From the NCBI GenBank assembly GCA_005882115.1, contig VBEG01000080.1, positions 1-34,567 on the forward strand: DNA of 34,567 nt, written 5' to 3'. Below the pieces are notes generated by a model, which worked only from the letters and a program-made list of their open reading frames with translations, ran no database searches and was not told the DNA's origin. The DNA is from Chloroflexota bacterium. GTDB lineage: Bacteria; Chloroflexota; Dormibacteria; Dormibacterales; Dormibacteraceae. Both the position numbers and the translations under genes were made by a program. Positions 23,238 to 30,833 of the stretch are shown here, piece by piece; positions within the stretch are counted from its first letter, which is position 1; every line of letters starts with the position of its first letter.

Positions 23238-23670
23238 TCAAGGTTCAGACAGACTGGCCTCCTCCTCTGACACTGGTCGCCCCTCAGCAGCGTCAAGACG
23301 GGCAATTGCCATTCGCGTTGCGGCGGCCTCAGTCGTGATGCCCTCCCGATCAGCCGCCGCATAGATCTCGGCCAGGGTGTCTCCAATACCGCGGTGTCGC
23401 ACCTCGATCGTTTCGCGACTCCAACCCAGAGCTTTCAATCCCCACGCATACAACACGCCGCCCGAGTTGATCACGAAGTCGGGGGCATAGAGGATTCCGA
23501 CCGCGCGCAGACGGTCAGCGTCCTGCGGCTCGGCCAACTGGTTGTTCGCACTTCCGGCAACGATGCGACAACGGAGTCGTGGGATCGTGCCGGCGTTCAG
23601 GGACCCACCGAGAGCGCAGGGCGAGTACACGTCGCACATACTTCCGATCGTCTCCTCCCCGGGACCGGTT
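23238..23670 (-). pseudogene. C-terminal remnant of a Leu/Glu/Phe/Val dehydrogenase
   Basis: The frame encodes the last about 140 residues of a leucine-dehydrogenase-type enzyme: CDVYSPCALGGSLNAGTIP, VAGSANNQLAEP and GILYAPDFVINSGG, with a normal C-terminus. Such enzymes are about 350 long, so the first 200 residues (catalytic lysine and most of the NAD domain) are absent. Above about 23670 the same frame continues into unrelated sequence (to 23738). The gene was cut, most likely by the event that left the recombinase tail beside it. Confidence 0.75.
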
Positions 23671-23721
23671 TGGCATCGATCGCAGCGCGCGCAAACGGCG
23701 CAAGCGCCGCGGCCATGGTCG

Positions 23722-23940
23722 ACGAACCTCGTCGACACCTGGGATCAGGCCCCGCCGGCCAGCAAGCGCGGGCTCCTCGCGCACTTCTTCGAGGAGATCG
23801 ACGTCGAGGGCGGGTGGGTCGTCGGCGGCAAGCTTCGACGGGTCCACGCCGACTTGGCGGAGATCGTCGAGCAATATCGTGGGAGTAGCCCCGGCGGGAT
23901 TCGAACCCGCGATCTCAGCCTTGAAAGGGCCGCGTCCTAG
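23722..23940 (+). pseudogene. C-terminal remnant of a probable serine recombinase
   Basis: The frame encodes LVDTWDQAPPASKRGLLAHF, then FEEIDVEGGWVVGG and a helix (HADLAEIVEQY). It resembles the extreme C-terminus of large serine recombinases, where a W...A...R..LL..FE.I.VE.G.IV pattern is usual. Nothing upstream encodes the catalytic or DNA-binding domains. From about 23884 the frame runs through tRNA-Glu on the opposite strand, giving the well-known false GGIRTRDLS peptide. It is a scar of a mobile element next to a tRNA. Confidence 0.55.
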
Positions 23941-23959
23941 GCCACTAGACGACGGGGCC
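23886..23959 (-). tRNA. tRNA-Glu (anticodon TTC)
   Basis: A complete cloverleaf on the minus strand: acceptor GGCCCCG/CGGGGCT, D-stem GTCT/GGAC, anticodon stem CGGCC/GGCTG with loop CTTTCAA, T-arm GCGGG-TTCGAAT-CCCGC, discriminator A. CCA is not encoded, unlike the other two tRNAs here. Its 3' end faces the recombinase remnant. Confidence 0.93.
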
Positions 23960-24029
23960 TCGCTAGAAGTCTAGGTACTCTAGTCGCTGGCCTTGCCTGC
24001 AAGCCCGTGCGGGCTGCCGACCACAGCAA

Positions 24030-24103
24030 GCGGGCGTAGCACAATGGTAGTGCGCCAGCCTTCCAAGCTGGTTACGTGGGTTCGATTCCCATCGCCCGCT
24101 CCA
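24030..24103 (+). tRNA. tRNA-Gly (anticodon TCC)
   Basis: Acceptor GCGGGCG/CGCCCGC, D-stem GCAC/GTGC, anticodon stem CCAGC/GCTGG with loop CTTCCAA, T-arm GTGGG-TTCGATT-CCCAT, discriminator T and encoded CCA. Confidence 0.95.
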
Positions 24104-24154
24104 ACGCATTTGTACGACCGTAACCGTCGAAACGCCCGCGTTGTTGATGGTGTG

Positions 24155-24313
24155 ATGCATTCAGCAAGTCCCGATATCGAAGCCGCGCTGCGACGCCTGC
24201 TCGTCGGCCTCGAGCGGCCCGCCCACCTCGACGAGTGGCGTCAGCGCGGGCGGCTCGCTGAATCAATGGCCGTGTCAGGCGAAGATCGCGAGGAACTTCC
24301 GAAAGCGGCCTGA
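24155..24313 (+). CDS. Hypothetical 52-residue protein
   Basis: A short frame from ATG 24155 to TGA 24311-24313, predicted largely helical (IEAALRRLLVGLERP, LDEWRQRGRLAESM). No known family, signal or membrane part. It is the only coding candidate between tRNA-Gly and the next gene; weak support. Confidence 0.3.
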   Translation: MHSASPDIEAALRRLLVGLERPAHLDEWRQRGRLAESMAVSGEDREELPKAA

Positions 24314-24334
24314 AGCGTCGAGCGCTAGGCGGTG

Positions 24335-24685
24335 TTAGGGCTTGTGAGGTTTCGCCGGAGGCTGGCCGCCGAGCTCCTCAACTCGAGCGTCCCAGTATCC
24401 GAGTCGCTGCCGGAATCTTTCCGCCTGGGCCACCACGACAGGAACGTTGGTCAGCTCGACCTCGCGGCGGCTGGCGGCCGATTGCTTGGTCATCAGATGA
24501 CGGATGCGAGCCAGCACCTTCTCTTCCATGGCAAGGATGTCGGTGTAGATCTGCCTCCAATACAGAGCCTGCTTGATCGACGCGCCGGCTGGGGAAACCT
24601 CACCGTCCATGGGTTGGCTCCAGTCGCCGCCGCGAATGGCGGCATCAACGTCCGGTCGCCCGGACACGGCTATGTCCTTTTTCAT
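24335..24685 (-). CDS. Helical protein related to the N-terminal domain of the 25668-26234 regulator
   Basis: 116 residues, mainly helical. Residues about 36-107 (ALYWRQIYTDILAMEEKVLA ... RFRQRLGYWDARVEELGG) align along their length with the first domain of the winged-helix protein at 25668-26234 (ARHWMSIYADLLEFKRGILG ... GYEARLDLWYRRLWDLHG), sharing the W..IY.D.L, the middle helix break and the terminal Y/W-rich helix. There is no DNA-binding domain here. It could dimerise with or antagonise the full-length paralogue. The function is unknown. Confidence 0.7.
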   Translation of the reverse strand: MKKDIAVSGRPDVDAAIRGGDWSQPMDGEVSPAGASIKQALYWRQIYTDILAMEEKVLARIRHLMTKQSAASRREVELTNVPVVVAQAERFRQRLGYWDARVEELGGQPPAKPHKP

Positions 24686-24740
24686 TCCTCACAAGTACGA
24701 GGGGTGGCATAAAAAGATCAGCAACATTTTCCGTGATAAC

Positions 24741-24774
24741 AAAAAAAGACCCGGCCCCACGAGGGGACCGGGTC
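24741..24774 (-). terminator. Strong intrinsic terminator of the SnoaL-like gene
   Basis: On the minus strand GACCCGGTCCCC-TCG-TGGGGCCGGGTC (one mismatch in the stem) is followed at once by seven T. It begins 15 bases after the SnoaL-like stop codon. It is the only textbook Rho-independent terminator in the window. Confidence 0.92.
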
Positions 24775-24789
24775 GCATGCGTCGGGGGG

Positions 24790-25221
24790 TTAGACCGTCG
24801 TAGTCGCGGGGATCAGACCGAGCTGCTGCAGCTGGTCGAGCTGGTCGAAGTAGATGCGAGCCTCGGCGATCTTTCCGTTCTCCACGCGGAGAAGCTGGAC
24901 GCCGTAGCCGACCACTTTCTTGTAAGTCGGTGCGATCGTGCCCGTCGGGCTCTCTAGAGGGGCCGTGTGCGTGCCCTCCATGACGATCTCCTGGACGACC
25001 CAGGGACCACTGATGAGCTCGCTGCGAACCTTCATCTTGTTGTCCGGGAACGCCTTAAGCCAGGTCATCGCGAATTTGGTCGCGTCCTTGCCGTTGGTGG
25101 CCTTGAAGCCGCCCGGCGCGTTGAACTTGATGTCGTCAGCGTGAAGGGCATCCAGAGCCTTCTCGTCGTGCGCGTTCATCGCGGCTACGAAGCGGTCGGT
25201 TGTCTCTTTGACTTCAGGCAT
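24790..25221 (-). CDS. SnoaL-like / NTF2-fold protein (ester cyclase-like)
   Basis: 143 residues from ATG 25221, chosen because AGGAGGAG lies 5 bases upstream; an 18-residue longer reading exists but has no ribosome site. NTF2-like features: FVAAMNAHDEKALDALHADD (N-terminal helix pair), a conserved FNAPGGF loop, TWLKAFPDNKMKV, and beta strands with EGTHTAP and GVQLLRVENGKIAEARIYFDQ. This fold includes polyketide cyclases, isomerases and many proteins of unknown use. It has a structured leader of about 105 bases and its own terminator, so it is a single-gene unit, probably well expressed. Confidence 0.85.
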   Translation of the reverse strand: MPEVKETTDRFVAAMNAHDEKALDALHADDIKFNAPGGFKATNGKDATKFAMTWLKAFPDNKMKVRSELISGPWVVQEIVMEGTHTAPLESPTGTIAPTYKKVVGYGVQLLRVENGKIAEARIYFDQLDQLQQLGLIPATTTV

Positions 25222-25240
25222 TGTCTCCTCCTGGGAGTGT

Positions 25241-25312
25241 CCGCGAAGCGGAAGGGCCAAGTGGGCTACTGCCATCGTCGGCCGGCAACCGCGAGGGTCT
25301 CACTGCCCTCGC
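25241..25312 (-). promoter_or_regulatory. Structured 5' leader of the SnoaL-like gene
   Basis: Two hairpins lie between a possible -10 box TATAGT (25334-25339, minus) and the ribosome site: GCGAGGG/CCCTCGC (25291-25312, 7 bp, 8-base loop) and CCGC-GAA-GCGG (25241-25251). No known riboswitch class is recognised. Confidence 0.4.
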
Positions 25313-25370
25313 CTCAGTCCAGGAACAATCGCCACTATACCACGAAATGGTTGCGGCGGCGCGCTAATAT

Positions 25371-25664
25371 TTGGGGATCGAACGCTCCCGACTTCTGTCC
25401 GTCCCTGAGGCTGCTGCCGAGCTACACGCATCGGAGGCTTACGTGCGCCGACTGCTCCTGAGGCAGCGGCTGTACGGAATCAAGGTGGGTCCGGTTTGGG
25501 CAATTTTTTCCGATGACCTGCACGCCTTCGAGCGCACGCGCCGCCCTCCTGGCCGGCCACGCAAGCGAACGGACTCCGCGCCCGACCGCGCATCGAAAGC
25601 ACGCATGGTCACCGAACGCAAACAGGCCGGCACGGACCGTCTCCTCAGAAAGCGAGGGCGCTGA
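25371..25664 (+). CDS. Small helix-turn-helix (excisionase/MerR-like) DNA-binding protein
   Basis: 97 residues. LLSVPEAAAELHASEAYVRRLLLRQRLYGIKVGPVWAIFSDDL is the excisionase-type winged HTH (key positions: VPEAA, S/YVRRLL, GIKVG, W). A basic, disordered tail follows (RRPPGRPRKRT, with an AT-hook-like GRPRK). The TTG 25371 start is weak, because TAATAT directly precedes it; a CTG just downstream is possible. It could be a lone regulator or a leftover of a mobile element. It is convergent with the winged-helix gene, 3 bases apart. Confidence 0.7.
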   Translation: MGIERSRLLSVPEAAAELHASEAYVRRLLLRQRLYGIKVGPVWAIFSDDLHAFERTRRPPGRPRKRTDSAPDRASKARMVTERKQAGTDRLLRKRGR

Positions 25665-25667
25665 GCC

Positions 25668-26234
25668 TCACTCGGCGCGGAAGACGAGCGAGTAGCCCCG
25701 AGCGGGCTTGTTGACCAGGTCAACCGGGATTTCCAGGTCTCTGAGGATCGTGCGGAGGCGGCGCACGTAGTTGCGTACCTCTTCGGGAAACAGGGCCGGT
25801 TCGACCCATGCCTGGTTCAGGATCTGCTGGGCGGTGTAGTACCTGTGCGGATGATCGAGAAGGAACTGAAGCAGCTGGAACTCGCGTTTCGTGAGGGCAG
25901 CCTCGCGGCCCTTGTGCCGGACCATGCGACCGGCCGGATCAAGCCACAAGCCGTGTAGATCCCAGAGCCGGCGGTACCAGAGATCCAGGCGCGCCTCGTA
26001 GCCCCGCATCTGCGCTTCGATGATTTCAAGATCAGCGGCCGCGGCCTTCTGTGCCAGAGGCAGCAGATTGGATAAGTCGCGCTTCACCCGGCCCAGGATG
26101 CCCCGCTTGAACTCGAGCAGGTCGGCGTAGATGCTCATCCAATGACGGGCATCCTCCCAGCGTGTCGTCTCGAGGTCCTCACCCTCGAGCGGCCGCGACG
26201 GGCGTACGGGGTCCTCACCTTCCCCAACCGTCAT
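25668..26234 (-). CDS. Winged-helix regulator with N-terminal helical domain
   Basis: 188 residues. A helical domain (about 20-95) precedes an OmpR/PhoB-type winged helix (about 96-188; LTKREFQLLQFLLDHPHRYY, AQQILNQAWVEPALFPEEVRNYVRRLRTILRD shown by key parts, and NKPARGYSLVF). There is no receiver domain, so it is not a classical response regulator; the N-terminal domain probably does dimerisation or sensing. The same domain occurs alone at 24335-24685. GGCGAGAG before the ATG may serve as ribosome site. Confidence 0.85.
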   Translation of the reverse strand: MTVGEGEDPVRPSRPLEGEDLETTRWEDARHWMSIYADLLEFKRGILGRVKRDLSNLLPLAQKAAAADLEIIEAQMRGYEARLDLWYRRLWDLHGLWLDPAGRMVRHKGREAALTKREFQLLQFLLDHPHRYYTAQQILNQAWVEPALFPEEVRNYVRRLRTILRDLEIPVDLVNKPARGYSLVFRAE

Positions 26235-26318
26235 CTCTCGCCTATTCAGGAAATTCCTATCACGAGGGGAATGGCTGCTTCAAGGTGCAGGGAGGCTTGA
26301 GTACGCGCTCCGACCGCT

Positions 26319-27671
26319 CTAGGTCGTGGAGAGGAAGACGTTCTTCAGCTCGGTGTAGTGGTCGAGCGCGTTCGGTCCGAGCTCGCGTCCGATCCCCGAC
26401 TGCTTGAATCCTCCAAACGGCGTGGTCACACGCACCGAGGTGTTGGAGTTGATCGAGATCGTCCCGGTTTCCAGCGCGCGGGCGACGCGCATCGCGCGTC
26501 CGGCGTTGTTCGTCCAGATCGAGCCCGAGAGTCCGTAGACGGTGTCGTTGGCGATCCGGATCGCGTCGGCCTCGTCGGAAAACGGGATCACCGCGACGAT
26601 CGGTCCGAAGATCTCCTCGCGCGCCGCGCGGTCGGTCGGCCCCACCGGCGATAGCACGGTCGGCGGGAACCAGAAGCCCGCGCCGCTCGGCGCGCTGCCT
26701 CGGATGGCCACCTTCGCCCCGTCCTCCAAATATGTGGCGACCTTGGAGCGGTGGTCGGCGGAGATGAGCGGACCCATCTCTGTCTTCTCGTCCATCGGGT
26801 CGCCGACGCGCAGCTTCTTGATCGCGATCTCCAGCGCCTGCATGAAGCGTTCGACCACCGAGCGCTCGACCAGGATGCGCGAGCGAGCGCAGCAGTCCTG
26901 GCCGGCGTTGCCGAACACCGCGCCCGGCGCGGAAGCCGCGGCCCTGTCGATGTCTGCGTCCGCGAACACGATGTTGGCCGACTTGCCTCCCAGCTCGAGC
27001 GTCACCCGCTTGATCGAGTCCGCAGCCAGCGCGCCGATCCGCCGTCCCACTTCGGTCGACCCGGTGAACGCAACCTTGGCCACGTCGGGGTGCTGCACCA
27101 GGCGCTCGCCGACCGTGCGCCCCGCCCCGACCACGATGTTGAACACCCCCTCCGGAATGCCGGCAAGCAGCGCGAGCCGCTCCAGCTCCAGGGCGGTCAT
27201 CGGCGTCAGGGCCGCGGGTTTCAGGACGACGGTGTTGCCGGCGGCCAGGGCCGGCCCGAGCTTCCACGACGTGATCGCGATCGGGAAGTTCCACGGCACG
27301 ATGAGCGCCACCACGCCGAGCGGCTCGCGGAACGTCATGTCGACGCCGCCCGCGACCGGGATCGTGTTCCCCAGCAGGCGCTCGGGCGCCCCCGCGTAGT
27401 AGTTGAAGACGTCGACGACCATCCCGACCTCGCCACGCGCGTCGCTGATCGGCTTGCCTACGTTGCGGGCCTCGAGCTCGGCGAGCTTGCCGGCGTCGTC
27501 GGCGACGGCGTTGGCGAAGCGGCGCAGCAGCTTGGCGCGGTCGCCAGGGCTGACGGCGCGCCACGCGGGATAGGCGGCTTTGGCGCGGGCGACGGCGCGG
27601 TCGGCGTCCTCGACGCTCGCTTCCGCGACCTCGGCGAGGACCTTCTCGGTGGCCGGCTCGATCACTCTCAT
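26319..27671 (-). CDS. NAD(P)-dependent aldehyde dehydrogenase
   Basis: A 450-residue ALDH superfamily enzyme, slightly shorter than the usual 475-500 because its N-terminus begins near VIEPATEKVLAEV. Active-site parts: N128 (PWNFP), K151 (LKPA), E226 (LELGGKS) and the nucleophile C260 (GNAGQDCCARSR), plus EEIFGPIV and PFGGFKQSGIGRELG. Sequence style is betaine/aminobutyraldehyde-like, but the substrate cannot be named. A single gene. Confidence 0.95.
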   Translation of the reverse strand: MRVIEPATEKVLAEVAEASVEDADRAVARAKAAYPAWRAVSPGDRAKLLRRFANAVADDAGKLAELEARNVGKPISDARGEVGMVVDVFNYYAGAPERLLGNTIPVAGGVDMTFREPLGVVALIVPWNFPIAITSWKLGPALAAGNTVVLKPAALTPMTALELERLALLAGIPEGVFNIVVGAGRTVGERLVQHPDVAKVAFTGSTEVGRRIGALAADSIKRVTLELGGKSANIVFADADIDRAAASAPGAVFGNAGQDCCARSRILVERSVVERFMQALEIAIKKLRVGDPMDEKTEMGPLISADHRSKVATYLEDGAKVAIRGSAPSGAGFWFPPTVLSPVGPTDRAAREEIFGPIVAVIPFSDEADAIRIANDTVYGLSGSIWTNNAGRAMRVARALETGTISINSNTSVRVTTPFGGFKQSGIGRELGPNALDHYTELKNVFLSTT

Positions 27672-27752
27672 GGCGCAGCTAAAGATAGTCCGGCCTCAAA
27701 ACTCTCACCTGAATCCAAGCCTGCTCTGAGGTTCAGCCCAGATGATCGGGGC

Positions 27753-28121
27753 ATGGATAGAACCCGAGTCCTTGTCTTTGCGTCTGTCGTCGCCGCGGCG
27801 ATGGTCTTCGGTGGAATCGTCGGGGCGACGGCATTCGCGGGGGCGACCCTGACGCCGGCAATCGCCGCCCTCACCGCCACGTCGCCGTCGCCGACCCCCA
27901 AGTCCAACGAGTCCGCGACGCACGAAGCCGGGGAGAGCGCCGCCCAGGAAGCGGCCGAAAACAACGGCACGGCCCGCCTTGGCGGCCACGGCGGCCACCC
28001 TTGTGGCGGCCACTCCAACGAAGACGCGGCCCACGAGAAGACCGAGACGGCGGCCCAGGAAGCGGCCGAGAACGCGGCGTGTCCCACGCCACCGCCGAGC
28101 GCGACAGCCACGAACCAATAG
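27753..28121 (+). CDS. Secreted or anchored His/Gly repeat protein
   Basis: 122 residues. An N-terminal hydrophobic segment (about 6-40) acts as signal or anchor, followed by a SPSPTP linker. A 15-residue unit occurs twice: THEAGESAAQEAAEN (56-70) and AHEKTETAAQEAAEN (93-107). Between them lies GGHGGHPCGGH (77-87), a possible metal site; two cysteines (C84, C110) could form a disulfide. It ends in a Pro/Ser/Thr tail. The family is not recognised. Metal (Cu, Zn, Ni) binding outside the membrane is a reasonable guess only. Confidence 0.7.
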   Translation: MDRTRVLVFASVVAAAMVFGGIVGATAFAGATLTPAIAALTATSPSPTPKSNESATHEAGESAAQEAAENNGTARLGGHGGHPCGGHSNEDAAHEKTETAAQEAAENAACPTPPPSATATNQ

Positions 28122-28142
28122 CGCCTCGCTAATCTCGACCAT

Positions 28143-28781
28143 GTGAGCTCGGGCACCCGGGTGTACCTCGAGGTCGGCGGCAAGCGCGTCTTCGCGAGTG
28201 CCGCCGACTGGCCCGGGTGGTGCCGCTCCGGCAAGGACGAGGCATCGGCGCTCAAAGAGCTCGCCGAATACGCGCCTCGCTACGCCAAGGTCGCGAAGCT
28301 GGCGCGGGCAGAGTTTCCCAAAGACCCGACCAACTTCAACGTAATCGAGCGAATGAAGGGCAACGCCACGACCGACTTCGGCGCGCCCGGGGTCCCGGCG
28401 AAGGACGAGTCGAACCCGCTGACCACGCGGGAGACTGAGCGCATGGCATCGCTCGTGGAGGCGTGCTGGAAGTACCTCGACCAGGTGCGAGCCCAGGCGC
28501 CGGCGTCACTCCAGAAGGGACCGCGTGGCGGCGGCCGGGATCGCGACAAGATGTTCGAGCATGTCCTCGCGGCCGAAGTCGAGTACGCGAAGAAGATCGG
28601 CCTGCATGAGAAGCAACCGGCCTGGAATGACCCCGCCGCGATCAAGGGCTTTCGGATCAGCCTCAGCGCTGGCTTTCGCGATTCCTACCGGGAGGAGAAG
28701 TGGCCCGTGCCATACGCGGCGCGGCGCACCGCGTGGCACGCGCTCGACCACGCGTGGGAGATGGAAGACCGCATACCCTAG
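28143..28781 (+). CDS. DinB-like helical protein
   Basis: 212 residues from GTG 28143. The N-terminal VYLEVGGKRVFASAADWPGWCRSGK resembles a HicB-like strand region found before DinB-like domains in actinobacterial proteins; then a helical bundle with histidines at spaced positions (MFEHVLAAE, AWHALDHAWEMEDR). DinB-fold proteins are often metal-dependent thiol transferases. TAATCT lies 7 bases before GTG, so it is perhaps leaderless. It ends 7 bases before the PIG-L gene, which suggests an operon and, loosely, thiol (mycothiol/bacillithiol-type) chemistry. Confidence 0.7.
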   Translation: MSSGTRVYLEVGGKRVFASAADWPGWCRSGKDEASALKELAEYAPRYAKVAKLARAEFPKDPTNFNVIERMKGNATTDFGAPGVPAKDESNPLTTRETERMASLVEACWKYLDQVRAQAPASLQKGPRGGGRDRDKMFEHVLAAEVEYAKKIGLHEKQPAWNDPAAIKGFRISLSAGFRDSYREEKWPVPYAARRTAWHALDHAWEMEDRIP

Positions 28782-28788
28782 TTAGCTC

Positions 28789-29547
28789 ATGGACGGGCAG
28801 AAGGGAGGCCTGCTCCTCGTGATGGCGCATCCCGACGACGAGTCGATGGGCAGCGGCGGCCTCGTCCTGCGCCACACGCGGGCCGGCATTCCCACATATC
28901 TGATCTGTGCGACATACGGCGAAGCCGGGTGGACCGGCAAGCCTGCGGGGGCCAAGAAGGAGGACCTACCCGAGATCCGCGCCAAGGAGCTCGAGGAAGC
29001 CGCGGCCGCGCTGGCGATCGACGGCGTCGAGCTTTGGGACTACCCCGACGGAGGCGTTTCCGCGGCTGACCACCCGCAGATCTCGCAACGCATCACCGAG
29101 CAGATCGTGAAGCTGCGACCACGCGCGGTCGTGGGTTGGGGACCGGACGGCGGTTACGGCCATCCCGACCACATCTGGATTGGCGCTTGCGCCGACGCGG
29201 CGATCGTCGCCCTCGATGAAGCCGAACGACCGGCGCTCTACCACCTCGCGGTCGACCAGCCGCTGGCGGAGTTCTATCGCGAGGCGATGCGACTTGGTGC
29301 CAGCAACGGCGGGCTGGCTCTGCAGCCGCAGGACAGCGTCGACATCGTGATCGAGCTCAACGCTGACGAGGTGATGATGAAGCTGCGCGCCATAGACTGC
29401 CACCAGAGCCAGCTCGAGGACTGGCGGATCGCGATCCGCAGCCATCAGCGGCTGATGCAGCAGGGCTACGGGCGCGAGCCATACATCACGGTGTCATCCA
29501 AGGCCGCGAGCCTCACGGGAGGCGGCCTCCTCGGCGAGTTCGGGTGA
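28789..29547 (+). CDS. PIG-L/LmbE family deacetylase
   Basis: 252 residues. Zinc-binding motifs AHPDDE (H14, D17) and GHPDH (H128) are intact, as is the ICATYGEAGWTG loop. The family removes N-acetyl groups from GlcNAc derivatives (MshB, BshB) or cleaves thiol conjugates (Mca). With a DinB-like gene before it, a low-molecular-weight thiol role is possible but unproved. Its stop overlaps the start of the aminotransferase (GTGA). Confidence 0.9.
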   Translation: MDGQKGGLLLVMAHPDDESMGSGGLVLRHTRAGIPTYLICATYGEAGWTGKPAGAKKEDLPEIRAKELEEAAAALAIDGVELWDYPDGGVSAADHPQISQRITEQIVKLRPRAVVGWGPDGGYGHPDHIWIGACADAAIVALDEAERPALYHLAVDQPLAEFYREAMRLGASNGGLALQPQDSVDIVIELNADEVMMKLRAIDCHQSQLEDWRIAIRSHQRLMQQGYGREPYITVSSKAASLTGGGLLGEFG

Positions 29548-30725
29548 GCGCGTTCTCCCACTCGGTCCGCGGCATGATCGAGTACCTCGAGCCGGTGCTG
29601 TCGTTCATCGGCGACGCGACCTACCAGGGACGCGTGATGCGGCCCGAAGCGTGCGACTTCCGTTTCGGCAACCCGCAAGAGATGCCCCTGCCGCAGATCC
29701 AGCAAGCGCTTACGAAATGGGCCACCCCGCAGGACAAGGATTGGTTCGCCTACAAGTTCAGCGATCCGCAGGCTGTCAAGGTCGCCGTGGAGTCGTTGCG
29801 GGAGCGGGTCGGCATCAATTTCGATCCGCGCGACATCGCGATGACGACGGGAGCCTTCGGCGCGCTCGCCTCCACGTTGCGTGCGGTACTCGATCCCGGC
29901 GACGAGGTCATCTACCTATCACCGCCGTGGTTCTTCTACGTGCCGATGATCCTCGCGTGTGGCGCCAAGCCCGTTCGCGTCGATTTCACGCCGCCGCAGT
30001 TCGAGTTGCCGGTCGACGCGATCGAGTGGCACCTCACGCCGCAGACGCGCGCAATCATCGTCAACTCCCCGCACAATCCGAGCGGTCGCGTCTTCACGCC
30101 CGACGAGCTCGAGCGCCTGGCCGACGTGCTCGAAGCCTCGCATCGGCCCATCTACCTCATCTCCGATGAGTCATACAGCCGCATCCTTTTCGACGGTCGC
30201 GAGTTTCATTCGCCAGTGCGCTACTACGACCGATCGTTTCTCATCTACACGTATGGCAAGACGCTCGTCGCGCCCGGCCAGCGCATCGGATACATCGCGA
30301 TGCCTCCCTCGATGCCGGATCGCGAAGAGCTGCGCGAAGCGGTGCTTGTCGCGCAGCTCGCCAACGGCTATGCGTTTCCCAACGCGCTCATGCAGTACGC
30401 GATGGGCGACCTCGAGCAGGTCAGCGTCGACGTCGCCGCGCTGCAGCGCCGGCGCGATCGAATGGTCAGCGCGTTGACCGAGATGGGCTATGAAGCTGTG
30501 ACACCGGAAGGCACCTTCTACGTGATAATGCGGTCTCCCATGGCCGACGACCTGGTGTTCACGCACCGGCTCGCGGAGGAGAACGTTTTCGTCCTGCCCG
30601 GCCGCATGTTCGAATTACCAGGATGGTTCCGCATCTCGCTCACCGCAAATGACGACATGGTCGACCGCTCGCTCACGGGATTCGAAAGAGCCATCGCGAG
30701 CACGCACCTAAGCAACGTCAGATAG
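29544..30725 (+). CDS. PLP-dependent class I/II aminotransferase
   Basis: 393 residues from GTG 29544 (GTGA overlap with the deacetylase stop). Fold type I: N174/N178 region NSPHNPSG, D208 and Y211 (ISDESYSR), PLP lysine K239 (YTYGKTLVAPGQRIGY) and the substrate-carboxylate arginine in WFRISLTAND. It resembles aspartate/aromatic-type aminotransferases; the first 40 residues are longer than usual. The substrate is unknown. Confidence 0.93.
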   Translation: MSAFSHSVRGMIEYLEPVLSFIGDATYQGRVMRPEACDFRFGNPQEMPLPQIQQALTKWATPQDKDWFAYKFSDPQAVKVAVESLRERVGINFDPRDIAMTTGAFGALASTLRAVLDPGDEVIYLSPPWFFYVPMILACGAKPVRVDFTPPQFELPVDAIEWHLTPQTRAIIVNSPHNPSGRVFTPDELERLADVLEASHRPIYLISDESYSRILFDGREFHSPVRYYDRSFLIYTYGKTLVAPGQRIGYIAMPPSMPDREELREAVLVAQLANGYAFPNALMQYAMGDLEQVSVDVAALQRRRDRMVSALTEMGYEAVTPEGTFYVIMRSPMADDLVFTHRLAEENVFVLPGRMFELPGWFRISLTANDDMVDRSLTGFERAIASTHLSNVR

Positions 30726-30833
30726 CCTGGCGAGGTCTTTGCACTCCTGTAGTCAAATCGCAGCCATCAACGGCTAACCTTTAGCGCCTATTCCGGGCTG
30801 CCGGATCACTCATTTCTTGTCGGGGGTATTTGC

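Noticed and set aside
23060-23338. Plus-strand frame opposite the four-cysteine microprotein
   Set aside because: No recognisable family; the minus-strand reading has CxxC pairs and correct spacing to OsmC.
23884-23940. Peptide GGIRTRDLSLERAAS at the end of a plus-strand frame
   Set aside because: It is the translation of the antisense strand of tRNA-Glu, a well-known false coding signal.
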